From positions 15,462,906-15,526,905 of the forward strand of contig OW804096.1 in NCBI GenBank assembly GCA_942159475.1: a stretch of DNA of 64,000 bases. Direction: 5' to 3'. Made by a program: the position numbers and the translations under genes. This stretch comes from Sthenelais limicola. Its lineage: Eukaryota > Annelida > Polychaeta > Phyllodocida > Sigalionidae. Under the pieces are notes generated by a model, which saw nothing but the letters and a program-made list of their open reading frames with translations, ran no database searches and was not told where the DNA came from. Position 1 is the first letter of the stretch. The number at the start of each line of letters is the position of its first letter. Below are positions 1 to 8,489 of the stretch, piece by piece.

Positions 1-1017
1 AGAGGAGTGGACTACGTATCATTTGCAGGGATAAATTCTAGTTTTGAGCGAATACCCGCAAATTCCTTTAACTTCACCTTAGACGAATACCAAACATTCC
101 TACAAAAATACAAGGAAGCACAGAGTCCATTGAAAAGACAAATGAAAAGTCCATTAGAAGAGGAAGAACCAATGGACACGACCCCAACACCTGCCCTATC
201 CATGCGCAAAGCTAAGGCCAGGAAAACTAGTCATACCTATACCAAGTACACCTGGAAGATTATTCATCTTGAGGAAGATGAGAGTGATATGGATGAGGAT
301 ATCTATGACCCCGATGACCGTGAATACCTTAGCAAGGACGCGTGCGGTAAGATGGCCAGGGAATTTATGCGCAAGTCCGGAATGGTTGAAAATGTCAATA
401 ATATTATTCAGATCCAGCCGTTCCGCCTTGCTATTCCCAGAGCCCGTACATTGATAGGCAGAATGTATAAAGTACTGCTGTACAATGATTACCTGAAGGA
501 AATCAAAGCAAAGTGCGAGGGCTGCATCAAGGGACATGGCAGGGCATCCATCGAAACCCATGGAAATGGTTGTCAGAGCGAGAATCTAGACAGAGATGCA
601 TTTAAAAAGGCGCATGAGAAGCAGACCCCCTGCAGGCTTTATACCCTCAGCTCACAGGCGGCGGCACTATTCGGACTTAATGAGGGAGAGATTACTATGG
701 TCAATGTTATTAATGTACTTAATGGAAAGACCATTGAAATGGGACAGACACATGATACGTACGAACTTATCCCCGACGAGGAGCCAGTTGAGATCCTGAA
801 CCTCGCCCGAACATTTGACTGGCTCCTTACATCAAGGCCGCCCAAAACTGTTGAAGGGCTATCGAATCAACCCGCTTCAAAACCAGTACTGATAGCTACT
901 TCCAAGCCTTCGGAGACATCAAGTGGCGCTTCAACTCCTCCCATTGGAGATGATGGTGTGGTTATAGATCTATCGATTCCCAGCGAATCTCAGGAGATCC
1001 CATTACAAATGGAGTAA
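1..1017 (+). CDS. Unrecognised Polinton protein with a Cys/His cluster, 5' partial
   Basis: The frame is open from base 1 and the first in-frame start-like codon is only a GTG at 7, so the gene probably begins left of the window. At least 338 residues are visible, ending in TAA at 1015-1017. Features: an acidic stretch (about residues 88-106 counted from the GTG), a Cys/His cluster at about residues 169-188 spaced C-x2-C, H, H, C that could bind zinc, a compact central region, and a Ser/Thr/Pro-rich tail. It is the only long Polinton ORF on the plus strand and converges with the spliced glycoprotein gene. AATAAA motifs about 140 and 190 bases downstream could serve polyadenylation. I do not recognise the family; a DNA-binding or regulatory role is only a guess from the cluster and acidic segment. 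Confidence 0.7.
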   Translation, partial: RGVDYVSFAGINSSFERIPANSFNFTLDEYQTFLQKYKEAQSPLKRQMKSPLEEEEPMDTTPTPALSMRKAKARKTSHTYTKYTWKIIHLEEDESDMDEDIYDPDDREYLSKDACGKMAREFMRKSGMVENVNNIIQIQPFRLAIPRARTLIGRMYKVLLYNDYLKEIKAKCEGCIKGHGRASIETHGNGCQSENLDRDAFKKAHEKQTPCRLYTLSSQAAALFGLNEGEITMVNVINVLNGKTIEMGQTHDTYELIPDEEPVEILNLARTFDWLLTSRPPKTVEGLSNQPASKPVLIATSKPSETSSGASTPPIGDDGVVIDLSIPSESQEIPLQME

Positions 1018-1594
1018 AGACAGAAACAATCACCAATTACGGATAACAATCTTGTGACAATTTATGGGAGGGTGAAGGTTATAAACATATCTCTAACATT
1101 AGCCGCTAATATAAACCTGTGTAATTGATAATATATGTATGGATAGACTCGTTTAGAATAAATGCTATAATGTAATGTAGACATTAGAGTATTTGAGTAA
1201 TGATAATAGAATAAATGCTTCAATGTAGTGTAGCCGCTAGTGAAACGAAGACAAGAAGAGAAGTCAATGGATAAATACCATTCATCCTTAGATGCTACCA
1301 TTTATATCCTATATAAGCATGCTGCGTATAATAAACTGTAGACATCTCATATACTCATTGATATATGGTACATTATATCCAATCTGTTAAGCGATCTATT
1401 AAATCATATTAACATATATATTATACCGATGATATTGGCTTAGGAATTAATGAACGTATAAGCAATGTATCTTTACCCGATTGGCGATCTATTTAAATCA
1501 TATACACATACATTATACGATGATATTGGTTAATTAATGAATGTATAAGCAATGTATCTTTAAGGGGAATTAATAAACCAGATGAAAAAAGACA
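1018..1594. other. AT-rich convergent spacer with imperfect tandem duplication
   Basis: No coding potential seen. Two imperfect copies of a unit of about 95 bases lie at roughly 1387-1477 and 1484-1562, both ending in the same stretch with GTATAAGCAATGTATCTTTA. AATAAA signals occur near 1158 and 1209 on the plus strand, suiting the gene that ends at 1017. Confidence 0.6.
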
Positions 1595-2665
1595 TTATCT
1601 GAATGTTGTCATTGGAATTCCCTGTCTCGGGGTCGAATATAACTCATCATCTTCATCGTCCGATTGCTGTCCCTGGAATAGATTAAATCGTACTTCACCT
1701 CCCGGGGAGGAAAGGAGAGCTTCGGCCTCAGACTCGATGTCATTAAACGTTTCATCTAGTTTGGTGGTCATTTTAGATTTAAAATACCTAATAATATATG
1801 GATTAATTGATCTAATGGCTGTTGTTCTTAAGGTTTCGTTCATAGGAGAGTTGCTGTTAGTGACTATTTTCCGTACTTTAATACAGCATCCAATTATTGC
1901 CAATAGAAAACCCAGACCCGCCACCCCCGCTGTTACAAATTCAAAAATTCTACCCTCTATATATTCCCTGTTGACATTTTGCAGTGTCGACGTCATTGAG
2001 TCCAGCTTTGACTGTATGCGGTTAATCTGGTAAAGAAAGAGGAATAAATATAAATATATTGCATTATGAATTCGTATACATTATATGATATATATAATAC
2101 GCATGAATTTATATACATACGACTGACACAGCCGGAGGAGATACTGGCAAAGCGGAAGGAGATTCACGAAGTACCGCTGCAAATCCAGCAGATGCGACAG
2201 CTGTAGTAGTAGTAGTAGTGGATGTATGCTGCGAATTAGAATGGGGAATATATTGTATTACTCAAATATATGGAATATATAACAATTACCGTATTACAAA
2301 TCTCTATATACATACCGAGGAGTTAATAAGGGGCGTTGTTTCAACATTACTGGCGGTAGATACAATGACTGCTGCTGCTGCTGCTGCTGTTGCTGCTACT
2401 GTTGTTGTTGTTGCCTGTGACCTATCCTACAAATACAAGCGTAAACATTACAGACAGATATAATGTTACAATTGTTATTAAATGCTATGAGTGTGGGAAA
2501 TGAACTTACAATAATGTCCGTATTCCCAGGGCTAGTAGAATCATCTTTTGAACCAGAAGAGGAGGTTTGGGAGGCGGAGGTAGTTGTGGTTTTTGTGGTA
2601 GTTGAGGTGGTGGTAGTTGTGGTAACGGTGGTGGTGGTAGTGGTGGTGGTGGTTATGGCCGCTGC

Positions 2666-2702
<37 letters not shown>

Positions 2703-3240
2703 TGATATATATATATATATACACTACAAACTCATATACATAATACATATATACCAATATTGAACAAATCATTATCATATATAATAATTTATACATACCA
2801 ATACCATACAATTCGAACAAATTATCAATACATTCAATCTCCAATGGTTCATGACCCCCATAACCCTCCCCCCTAATTAATAGCATTACCTTACAATCCG
2901 AACGGATTATCAAGGCAGACGACGCCGCCAGTCCGCGGATTTTCTCGCAGGTCACTCCTGTGCCTCTCAGGTCCAGTGACGCCATGTTAGGGAATATGTC
3001 CAATATCAATGTCAGTGTATGGTCCACGATGTTCGTATTCCCCATCAGTCTCATTCTTGTCACCCATTCATAACTTTCCCCATCTTCCTTCGCTTGTTCT
3101 AAGGCCCTATCAATTGGTAGCCGGCGGCAAACAATAAGTCCTCTGGTCAGTCTGCAGTTACATACAGACAGCGAACACATATCCCTACAGGATGCCAGCG
3201 TGCACAAAATCAAAAGGATCCAGATCCTGATCCCAGACAT
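1595..3240 (-). CDS. Spliced type I membrane glycoprotein: signal peptide, LRR-like domain, mucin stalk, TM
   Basis: Read on the minus strand, five exons fit one frame: 3240-2890, 2701-2510, 2426-2316, 2228-2121 and 2026-1595, 397 codons plus stop. Every junction has GT-AG ends and phase 0. Exon 1 has an ATG, an 18-residue hydrophobic signal peptide, a Cys-rich segment like an LRR N-cap and one or two LRR-like strands. Exon 2 encodes an Ala run and a long Thr-rich stretch; exons 3 and 4 continue the Thr/Ala/Ser-rich stalk, typical of O-glycosylated mucin stalks. Exon 5 gives a short heptad-like helix, one TM segment (about residues 17-40 after its first ATG) and a tail of about 90 residues ending in an acidic patch. 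The coding (CAG)n and (ACC)n tracts look like microsatellites but stay in frame. I know no named Polinton gene of this design. Host attachment or immune interaction is inferred from architecture only. An alternative donor of exon 1 near 2801 is possible. Confidence 0.75.
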
Positions 3241-3302
3241 ATTGAATATGTTGCCTTTCCCCGATCTTCAGAATAAAATATTCTATCTTTGTGATAAAGG
3301 TG

Positions 3303-3306
<4 letters not shown>

Positions 3307-3350
<44 letters not shown>

Positions 3351-3377
3351 AGAATGAATGAATGAATGAATGATCGA

Positions 3378-3418
<41 letters not shown>
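3307..3418. repeat. (CT)n microsatellites around a short ATGA repeat
   Basis: Two pure CT runs, about 3307-3348 and 3381-3418, flank a short TGAA/ATGA repeat and two GATC units. The tract lies just upstream of the glycoprotein start, which is read leftward from 3240, so on the coding strand it is a GA-rich promoter-proximal tract. Confidence 0.9.
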
Positions 3419-3419
<1 letters not shown>

Positions 3420-3699
3420 ATCCCACTGCTGTAGACCAAACAATAACAAACTCCCAGCGTAATTATAATTGTCCTCCAATCGGATGTCAACAGCAACAAC
3501 AACAATGTATACTATCCTTCTTTCTGTCACCCACACCCACACACACACACTCTGCTGGAGAGAATTGGCGGGAATTTTCTTTATTCATTTACTGCGTTAT
3601 TAGTATCTTAGATTCTTAGACTCTTTCCACCGCCTCGATATAAAATATATTATATAAAATATATTACATAAATATATTATATATATACAATTACCCACA

Positions 3700-3915
3700 A
3701 TCCCCCGCACCCGCCACCCCCCGCACCCCCCGCCCCCCCCGCCCGCGCACCCGCCCTCGCACCCGCCCGCCCGCCCGCCCCGGCCGCAGCAGCTGCCCTG
3801 GCGCCTGGGGGGCGGGCGGGCGGCCGGGCGGCCGGCCGGGCGGGGGGAAGCGGGCGGGGGGCGGAGGGAGGTGGTGGCGGTAGCGGCGGAGGAGGCGGTG
3901 GCGGTGGTGGTGGTG
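3700..3915. repeat. C-rich then G-rich fold-back block
   Basis: About 80 bases of almost pure C/G with CCCGCCC-type runs are followed, after a short centre with CAGCTG near 3790, by about 100 bases of GGGCGGGC and GGC/GGT runs. The arms can pair with each other and each can form G-quadruplex or i-motif structure. The block is sharply bounded by AT-rich sequence on both sides. Confidence 0.85.
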
Positions 3916-4059
3916 TGTTCCCCCCAGTATACACGGGTCGGATTCAAAAGAAATGTACACATCGAGTAGAATGTCTCTCTCTTTCTCTCTAAAATTAGAC
4001 CTCAATACTAGGGGTAGATACGAGTATATCCTAGCATCGCATGGATTTTATTAATTGGT

Positions 4060-4157
4060 TTAGGTTCCGACATTTGGGTTATTTAGTCCGACATTTGGGT
4101 TATTCCTGAAGATTGGAGAATGTGAATTGTACATTTTCTGAAAATCCGACCCATATA
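4060..4157. repeat. Truncated host short-transposon (family A) end inside the Polinton
   Basis: The last half matches the right terminus of the dispersed element family seen throughout the host part: GAATTGTACATTTTCTGAAA followed by a CTGACCCA-like end (here CCGACCCA), then TATATA. Only one end is present. Confidence 0.75.
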
Positions 4158-4311
4158 TATCGAGAGCACCAGTCGGTTTCATACTTTGTAATGTAGAACG
4201 GATAACAACGGGGGAACGAGAAGAATAAGGTTAAGATCTTTTTATTATTCCAATAGTATACAGTAGCAGCAGCAGCAGCAGCAGCAGTAACAGTTTCAAT
4301 TGGTCATACAG

Positions 4312-4809
4312 TTAGGATGGGTATTGAATATTATTATTATTATTATTATTATTGAGCATAAATATTCTACCTATGGCGCTATCATTGGACATTACATTTT
4401 CAGAAAACACTCTATTGACTATATCTACCATGGATAAACCATCTCTTAGCTTACACAGCGCATAGATTATACAATAATAGCCACAGCGCCTACTGGATTG
4501 AGGTTGTATTTTCATTCTATTGTATATGTATGAGCATGCGGTATTTGAAAGGATTACATCTTTAACTATACGCGGGTATACACTCGGCGGATAACCTAAT
4601 GGATCAAAGAACTCTATTATATTATTAATTCCAAAGTATAAGACTATCCAGTGGTTACCAGTGTTTATAATATAGCACGACGGTCGAGGAGGAGGAGGAG
4701 AGGATGATGATGATGCTATTAGTGGGAGGCTATTATATCCAATCGCTCCCATATAATGTTCAAAGCTAGACATATATGTATTGATTTCAATGTTCGATAG
4801 GGCGTGCAT
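4312..4809 (-). CDS. PRO: Adenain-like cysteine protease (capsid maturation)
   Basis: 165 residues from an ATG at 4809. Motifs in order match adenovirus protease/Ulp1-type enzymes: Asn-His-Trp followed by a hydrophobic strand (catalytic His, about residue 52), Phe-Phe-Asp-Pro-Leu-Gly (catalytic Asp region), then a Gln about eight residues ahead of Cys-Gly-Tyr-Tyr-Cys (oxyanion Gln and catalytic Cys). In this lineage the enzyme cleaves capsid and core precursors during virion assembly. It starts 11 bases after the end of the candidate major capsid gene on the same strand. The C terminus is an Asn run from an AAT repeat, probably tolerated low complexity. Confidence 0.85.
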   Translation of the reverse strand: MHALSNIEINTYMSSFEHYMGAIGYNSLPLIASSSSSPPPPRPSCYIINTGNHWIVLYFGINNIIEFFDPLGYPPSVYPRIVKDVILSNTACSYIYNRMKIQPQSSRRCGYYCIIYALCKLRDGLSMVDIVNRVFSENVMSNDSAIGRIFMLNNNNNNNNIQYPS

Positions 4810-4819
4810 CGCTCTTCTT

Positions 4820-6229
4820 CTAGTCAGTTAGCATTCTCACTGTCTTGTCGGAGTCAATGGTCAGCAGAGATTGGAAGATTCCATAGGCAATTACGCTCAC
4901 TCCTTCGGTCAGATTCTGGGCGAATGAAATGTTGAGTCTGGTGTTTCCATCTCGCATAATGGGGAAGATGACCTTTGTGAATTGTTCAATGGAAATATCA
5001 AAGATAAACAGCGTATTTCCGGACTTATATTCCCATGGAAACAGATTCACCGATGTATCACCCCTGGTCAACAACGCATAGGCCTCTGTCCACTCCTCAT
5101 TTTCAAAGTCCATCTTTATATCGCGCCCATATACCTTCATTCCATTTACTTCCATAGAGATTTCCTTCACATTATAGTTCTTGAAATTGTACGGATTAAG
5201 CGTATTCCTTCCATTATCGGCCTCAGCATTCACCAGTCCAACAATGAGTTTGGATGGAACCTTGGATCCAAACAGATTTGGCCGACTGAAAGCGCATGAA
5301 CCACTGGGAATATTGTATTTATTGATGACACTTCGTTTCATGGGGTAGAGGGCTGGATTCTTAGTTAGCTTTTTGACCATTTCCTTTCCTTCTTTAGCTG
5401 TCAGCCTAATGAAAGGGACGAGCATAACAATGCTTTCGAAAACCACATGGTAATCTTTTGATGAACGGGCTTCCTCTTCTTCTTCTTCTTCATCATCATC
5501 CTCCCCCGACTCTGGGGGTGTGTTAGCTTCCGTTGTTGTTGTTGTTTTTGTTGTTGTTGCCGGTGTAGGAGGGGGAAGGTCAGCGTACATGAGTCGATAC
5601 CTGTCTCTAGCATTGTGCAGTCTAATTTCCAATGGGGTTCGTCCAATCAGCCATCTCGGCTGTTCGCATATGTCACACGGTAGTTTAGATATGAGCACGG
5701 CTGATCGTCCGTCCTTGGTTAGATTATTTCTCTTTTTCAATCCATCATTGTAGCCAATGGTATTTTCACAGGCATCCATCTGCCCCGCTGTGTCTTTGTA
5801 GAACCCTCCGGCCGAAAGAGTTGTACGCTGTGTCCATGCATCTGTCGTAGTCGTGAGATCTATGATGTGTTTGTATCCCACTCTGTCCCCCACCCCCTCC
5901 GTAGTTAATTTCTGGCCTACGCTCACATCGATTTGTTTAAAAGCATTTATAGCCGGGGCATTTATTAAGCTTACATCATCGATCGGCTTGATGGGTTGTC
6001 TATCATCCCCAACTATCTTTAGTTTCGACTTCACTTGGATGTTTTTCAGGTCAATCATGTCATCCGAGTTGTTATCAATTTGAAACGTAACAACGTCCCC
6101 ATTTATATTACCCGTCGGCTCAATTTGTTGAATGTACCTGTATTCTACGGTAGCATTCACTGTAGGTCCCATGAACACATTTGCCTCTGGGGCTGACCTG
6201 AGGTCGCTATTTTCGAATACCTTCCCCAT
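4820..6229 (-). CDS. Candidate major capsid protein (F54H12.2-like, Polinton)
   Basis: 469 residues from an ATG at 6229. The order of short motifs resembles proteins often annotated as uncharacterised F54H12.2-like in invertebrates, which belong to the Polinton capsid set: an N-terminal beta-rich part with Ile-Asp-Leu, a Phe-Lys-Gln-Ile-Asp-Val strand, Tyr-Lys-Asp-Thr-Ala-Gly-Gln-Met followed by Asn-Asp-Gly-Leu, and a Leu-Glu-Ile-Arg-Leu segment. A Thr-rich then acidic loop (about residues 225-255, Asp/Glu run) breaks the middle and is probably surface exposed. It is shorter than many Polinton capsid proteins. The ATG overlaps the stop of the preceding penton reading frame as TAATG, suggesting coupled translation. 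Position between penton and protease supports the call; fold prediction would decide between major capsid and another jelly-roll protein. Confidence 0.75.
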   Translation of the reverse strand: MGKVFENSDLRSAPEANVFMGPTVNATVEYRYIQQIEPTGNINGDVVTFQIDNNSDDMIDLKNIQVKSKLKIVGDDRQPIKPIDDVSLINAPAINAFKQIDVSVGQKLTTEGVGDRVGYKHIIDLTTTTDAWTQRTTLSAGGFYKDTAGQMDACENTIGYNDGLKKRNNLTKDGRSAVLISKLPCDICEQPRWLIGRTPLEIRLHNARDRYRLMYADLPPPTPATTTKTTTTTEANTPPESGEDDDEEEEEEEARSSKDYHVVFESIVMLVPFIRLTAKEGKEMVKKLTKNPALYPMKRSVINKYNIPSGSCAFSRPNLFGSKVPSKLIVGLVNAEADNGRNTLNPYNFKNYNVKEISMEVNGMKVYGRDIKMDFENEEWTEAYALLTRGDTSVNLFPWEYKSGNTLFIFDISIEQFTKVIFPIMRDGNTRLNISFAQNLTEGVSVIAYGIFQSLLTIDSDKTVRMLTD

Positions 6230-6818
6230 TATTTTTTCGCCTTCTTCTTCTTCTTCTTCTTTTTACCTTTGCTCCTTCCTTTCCGAGATGTTGAGCTCGT
6301 CTGACGCTTTTTTATCTTTCCTTTGCTATTTATGCGTCTCTTGGCTTTATTTTTCTCACCAATGGATGGAATCTCAATGGCGATGTGACGCATTTGACTT
6401 AGTGGTATTACCTTCATCTTTCCCTCACATGAAGTGTACACGTACACGACTCGGCAGCAAATGATGGCTCGGCTCCCAATTCGTTGGTTATATGGATCAT
6501 TATGTTGTCCATGCTACGGGATGAACTAAGAGACACATAGCGCAGTGGTGAAGATACCTGGCCATCCTTCTTAACAACGCCTATTACTGGACGCATCTCC
6601 CCTCCTACTTGATATTGGGATTCTATACACGGCGACTGTATATACAGTGTCTCTTCTATTGCCTTTGTTTCATCGAACAATTCAAAGTCCAACAATGCAA
6701 TCTCAAGTTGTCTTTCATTCACTCGCAATGGGTGGGCGAGCTGTGAGCAGAAGGAGTGTGATGTATTAAATGGATAGTACAGTAGGCTATCCTTCGAATT
6801 CAGTACGAGATAGTACAT
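6229..6818 (-). CDS. Minor (penton-like) capsid protein with one frame change
   Basis: The first frame runs from an ATG at 6818 to a TGA at 6414. It begins like Polinton minor capsid proteins, with a short strand followed by a Phe-Asn-x-Ser-His-Ser-Phe type motif and a segment ending Ala-Leu-Leu-Asp-Phe-Glu. The expected later strand (Tyr-Val-Tyr-Thr) is found in the overlapping -1 frame, 6447 down to 6229, which ends in a Lys-rich tail. So the family signature is split over two frames with a -1 shift somewhere within about 6450-6490. This may be a disabling deletion, a programmed shift, or a sequencing error. The upstream ATG lies three bases after the integrase stop, and the second frame ends in TAATG with the next gene. 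Confidence 0.7.
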
Positions 6819-6820
6819 TC

Positions 6821-7939
6821 TCACGCCGTGGCCTCTTCGATATCTTTAAGTTGACTCGCCGGCAGCCACGAATTATACTGATCTCGCCACCCCAGCCATT
6901 TTATAATATACCCATTCTTTCCTTTCCTTTTTCTTTTCCATTTCTTTTCTATATAGTACGTTGTCTTATCATCGACTAGAACCTTCTGTAGTTCTTCCGT
7001 AAAGAACCGCCCCTCGATTGGATCGTTATTCCAGGCTTTAATTTCATATTGAGGTATGCCTTGCTTAGACGACCTTCCGACAATAATGTATAGTTCATGG
7101 CTCCATTGCTCCGAGTATATACGCGAAAATGCATGCTTTAGCCTTGACACACGCACAATGTCTCCATTGGTATACCTGTACTTAATGTGATAGGGTATCT
7201 TCGGATTCTTTCTCGTTGTTCGTTTGGGAGCATACAGTCTGTCCCATAGTGTCACAGGATCCACCTTTCCATTCCATGCCAATAGTGGACTAATGTCTAT
7301 TGAAGAATGAACGGAATCGTTATAGCCAGCCGTAAAGTCCTGTAGATCGTCAATCCACCTCCTCTTTTGTTTATAGAACTTATGCTCTTCCATTTTAAGC
7401 TTGATTGTCTGAATAACTCTTTCCGCATAGTTAGCTTTCTTTTCATTCTTTGTCACCACGTGATGTATCCTTAATGAGTCCAATAGCTTATTTACGGTAC
7501 GATTCACATTTTCGCTTCCCCCATCAGTTCTGAGTACCGTCGGAGTGTTCTCCTGAAGTACACTGCGATATGCCTTTTCCACCTCAATTGCCTTAAGCGA
7601 TTTTAATGCAATAGTAAATAGGAATCGCGTAAATATTTCTATAATGACTAAGAAATAGGAATAGCCATCATTATAGTCCGTATCCTTCTCCATATAGGCA
7701 CAGTCAGCATCCATCTGGTACAGTTTCCTGGGAACGATAACCTTGGGCCTTCTGATCGTTTTCTTGGCTCGCTTAAACAATGTATGCGTCTGCTGAGCAG
7801 ACAGCCAGTCATCCACATCTTTTCTCTTTAAATCGGGTATCAACTTTTTAGCGGCAGCATAAAGCTCCTTATTCGAAGAGTACGCGGCGGGGTGCCTTGG
7901 GGTATAATATATGTCCTTTAGGACTTGATTGGTTTCCAT
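6821..7939 (-). CDS. INT: Retroviral-type integrase with C-terminal chromodomain
   Basis: 372 residues from ATG at 7939. The rve core is visible: first Asp in Gln-Met-Asp-Ala-Asp (about residue 76-78), second Asp in Arg-Thr-Asp-Gly-Gly-Ser-Glu (about residue 139), and the catalytic Glu in Asn-Tyr-Ala-Glu-Arg (about residue 174), 35 residues later. The last 50 residues form a chromodomain (Tyr-x-x-Glu-Lys, then Ile-Lys-Trp-Leu-Gly-Trp and Asn-Ser-Trp-Leu-Pro), as in other Polinton integrases, where it probably guides insertion to chromatin marks. The start overlaps the end of the small upstream gene by 22 bases. The frame is intact from end to end, so the enzyme may still be functional. Confidence 0.93.
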   Translation of the reverse strand: METNQVLKDIYYTPRHPAAYSSNKELYAAAKKLIPDLKRKDVDDWLSAQQTHTLFKRAKKTIRRPKVIVPRKLYQMDADCAYMEKDTDYNDGYSYFLVIIEIFTRFLFTIALKSLKAIEVEKAYRSVLQENTPTVLRTDGGSENVNRTVNKLLDSLRIHHVVTKNEKKANYAERVIQTIKLKMEEHKFYKQKRRWIDDLQDFTAGYNDSVHSSIDISPLLAWNGKVDPVTLWDRLYAPKRTTRKNPKIPYHIKYRYTNGDIVRVSRLKHAFSRIYSEQWSHELYIIVGRSSKQGIPQYEIKAWNNDPIEGRFFTEELQKVLVDDKTTYYIEKKWKRKRKGKNGYIIKWLGWRDQYNSWLPASQLKDIEEATA

Positions 7940-8151
7940 GCCGATGCCCAGTTTGAATTGCTTAATTTCCGTTTAGTTCCCATTAATGGGCGACCCGGTG
8001 GGGGAGGGGGAATGATAGTGGGTACGTAGGAAGGCTGAGGAGAAGGAGAAGGAGAAGGAGATGGAGATGAAGAAGGTACATGACACTTTGAATCTTCCTC
8101 CTTTTTGCCAGCGATATACTTTTCGTATGGAATAAGTACAAACTTTTTCAT
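7918..8151 (-). CDS. Small conserved Polinton protein, Lys-Lys-Phe-Val-Leu-x-Pro start
   Basis: 77 residues from ATG at 8151. The first dozen residues (Met-Lys-Lys-Phe-Val-Leu-Ile-Pro-Tyr-Glu-Lys-Tyr) resemble the start of small proteins repeatedly found just upstream of Polinton integrases; their function is unknown to me, a virion role being plausible. The middle is a Ser-Pro repeat from a hexanucleotide tract, then a Pro run, then a basic end. Overlaps the preceding gene by 4 bases and the integrase by 22 bases. Confidence 0.7.
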   Translation of the reverse strand: MKKFVLIPYEKYIAGKKEEDSKCHVPSSSPSPSPSPSPQPSYVPTIIPPPPPGRPLMGTKRKLSNSNWASAWKPIKS

Positions 8152-8489
8152 TGTTGAAGGAGCTCGACTATCTTCTCCGCAAACATGAGAAGTATCTTGA
8201 TCACAACCTTGTAGTGCTTCTTAAGGAATGACACAATCCTTTTGGAAACCTTTTTACTTTTGATGACACGTCTAAAGAGCTTCTGTCTCTTATTTAGCTC
8301 ACGTTGAAGGACACTGCTTACTTGAAGATCTCCTGTATATAGATTGAATATGATCTCCTGAATAGCCTCCGCCTGGTCCTGTGTAATCGTTTGTATTAGA
8401 CCGAATGATTGCTTCTTGTTTTTCGTTGTTACCAATAGATGAAGATACTCTCTGTTTTGCTGTACCTTGGAAGACGCCATGTTACTCAT
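8148..8489 (-). CDS. Conserved Polinton basic helical protein
   Basis: 113 residues from the ATG at 8489, which overlaps the stop of the BIR gene (ATGAGTAA); a second ATG at 8480 is equally possible. The pattern of a Leu-rich start, an Ala-Glu-Ala-Ile-Gln-Glu-Ile helix, an Asn-Leu-Tyr-Thr-Gly-Asp motif, then a Lys/Arg-rich helix and a hydrophobic end is shared with small Polinton proteins that sit beside the integrase and capsid genes. The basic segment suits DNA binding or a core protein, but the function is not established. The longer version starting at 8528 would lie entirely inside the BIR gene and is less likely. Confidence 0.65.
   Translation of the reverse strand: MSNMASSKVQQNREYLHLLVTTKNKKQSFGLIQTITQDQAEAIQEIIFNLYTGDLQVSSVLQRELNKRQKLFRRVIKSKKVSKRIVSFLKKHYKVVIKILLMFAEKIVELLQQ

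Larger units (their letters stand above)
3241..4311. other. Low-complexity gap inside the Polinton
   Basis: No supported gene. The gap holds two (CT)n runs, a very GC-rich fold-back block, and a truncated host short-transposon end, all listed separately. Near 4261-4290 there is a (CAG)n run. Reading frames across the GC-rich block are long only because it lacks stop codons. Confidence 0.7.

Noticed and set aside
3600..4005. Pro/Ala/Gly/His-rich minus-strand ORFs
   Set aside because: They arise from the GC-rich fold-back block in every frame and have no start, domain or splice support.
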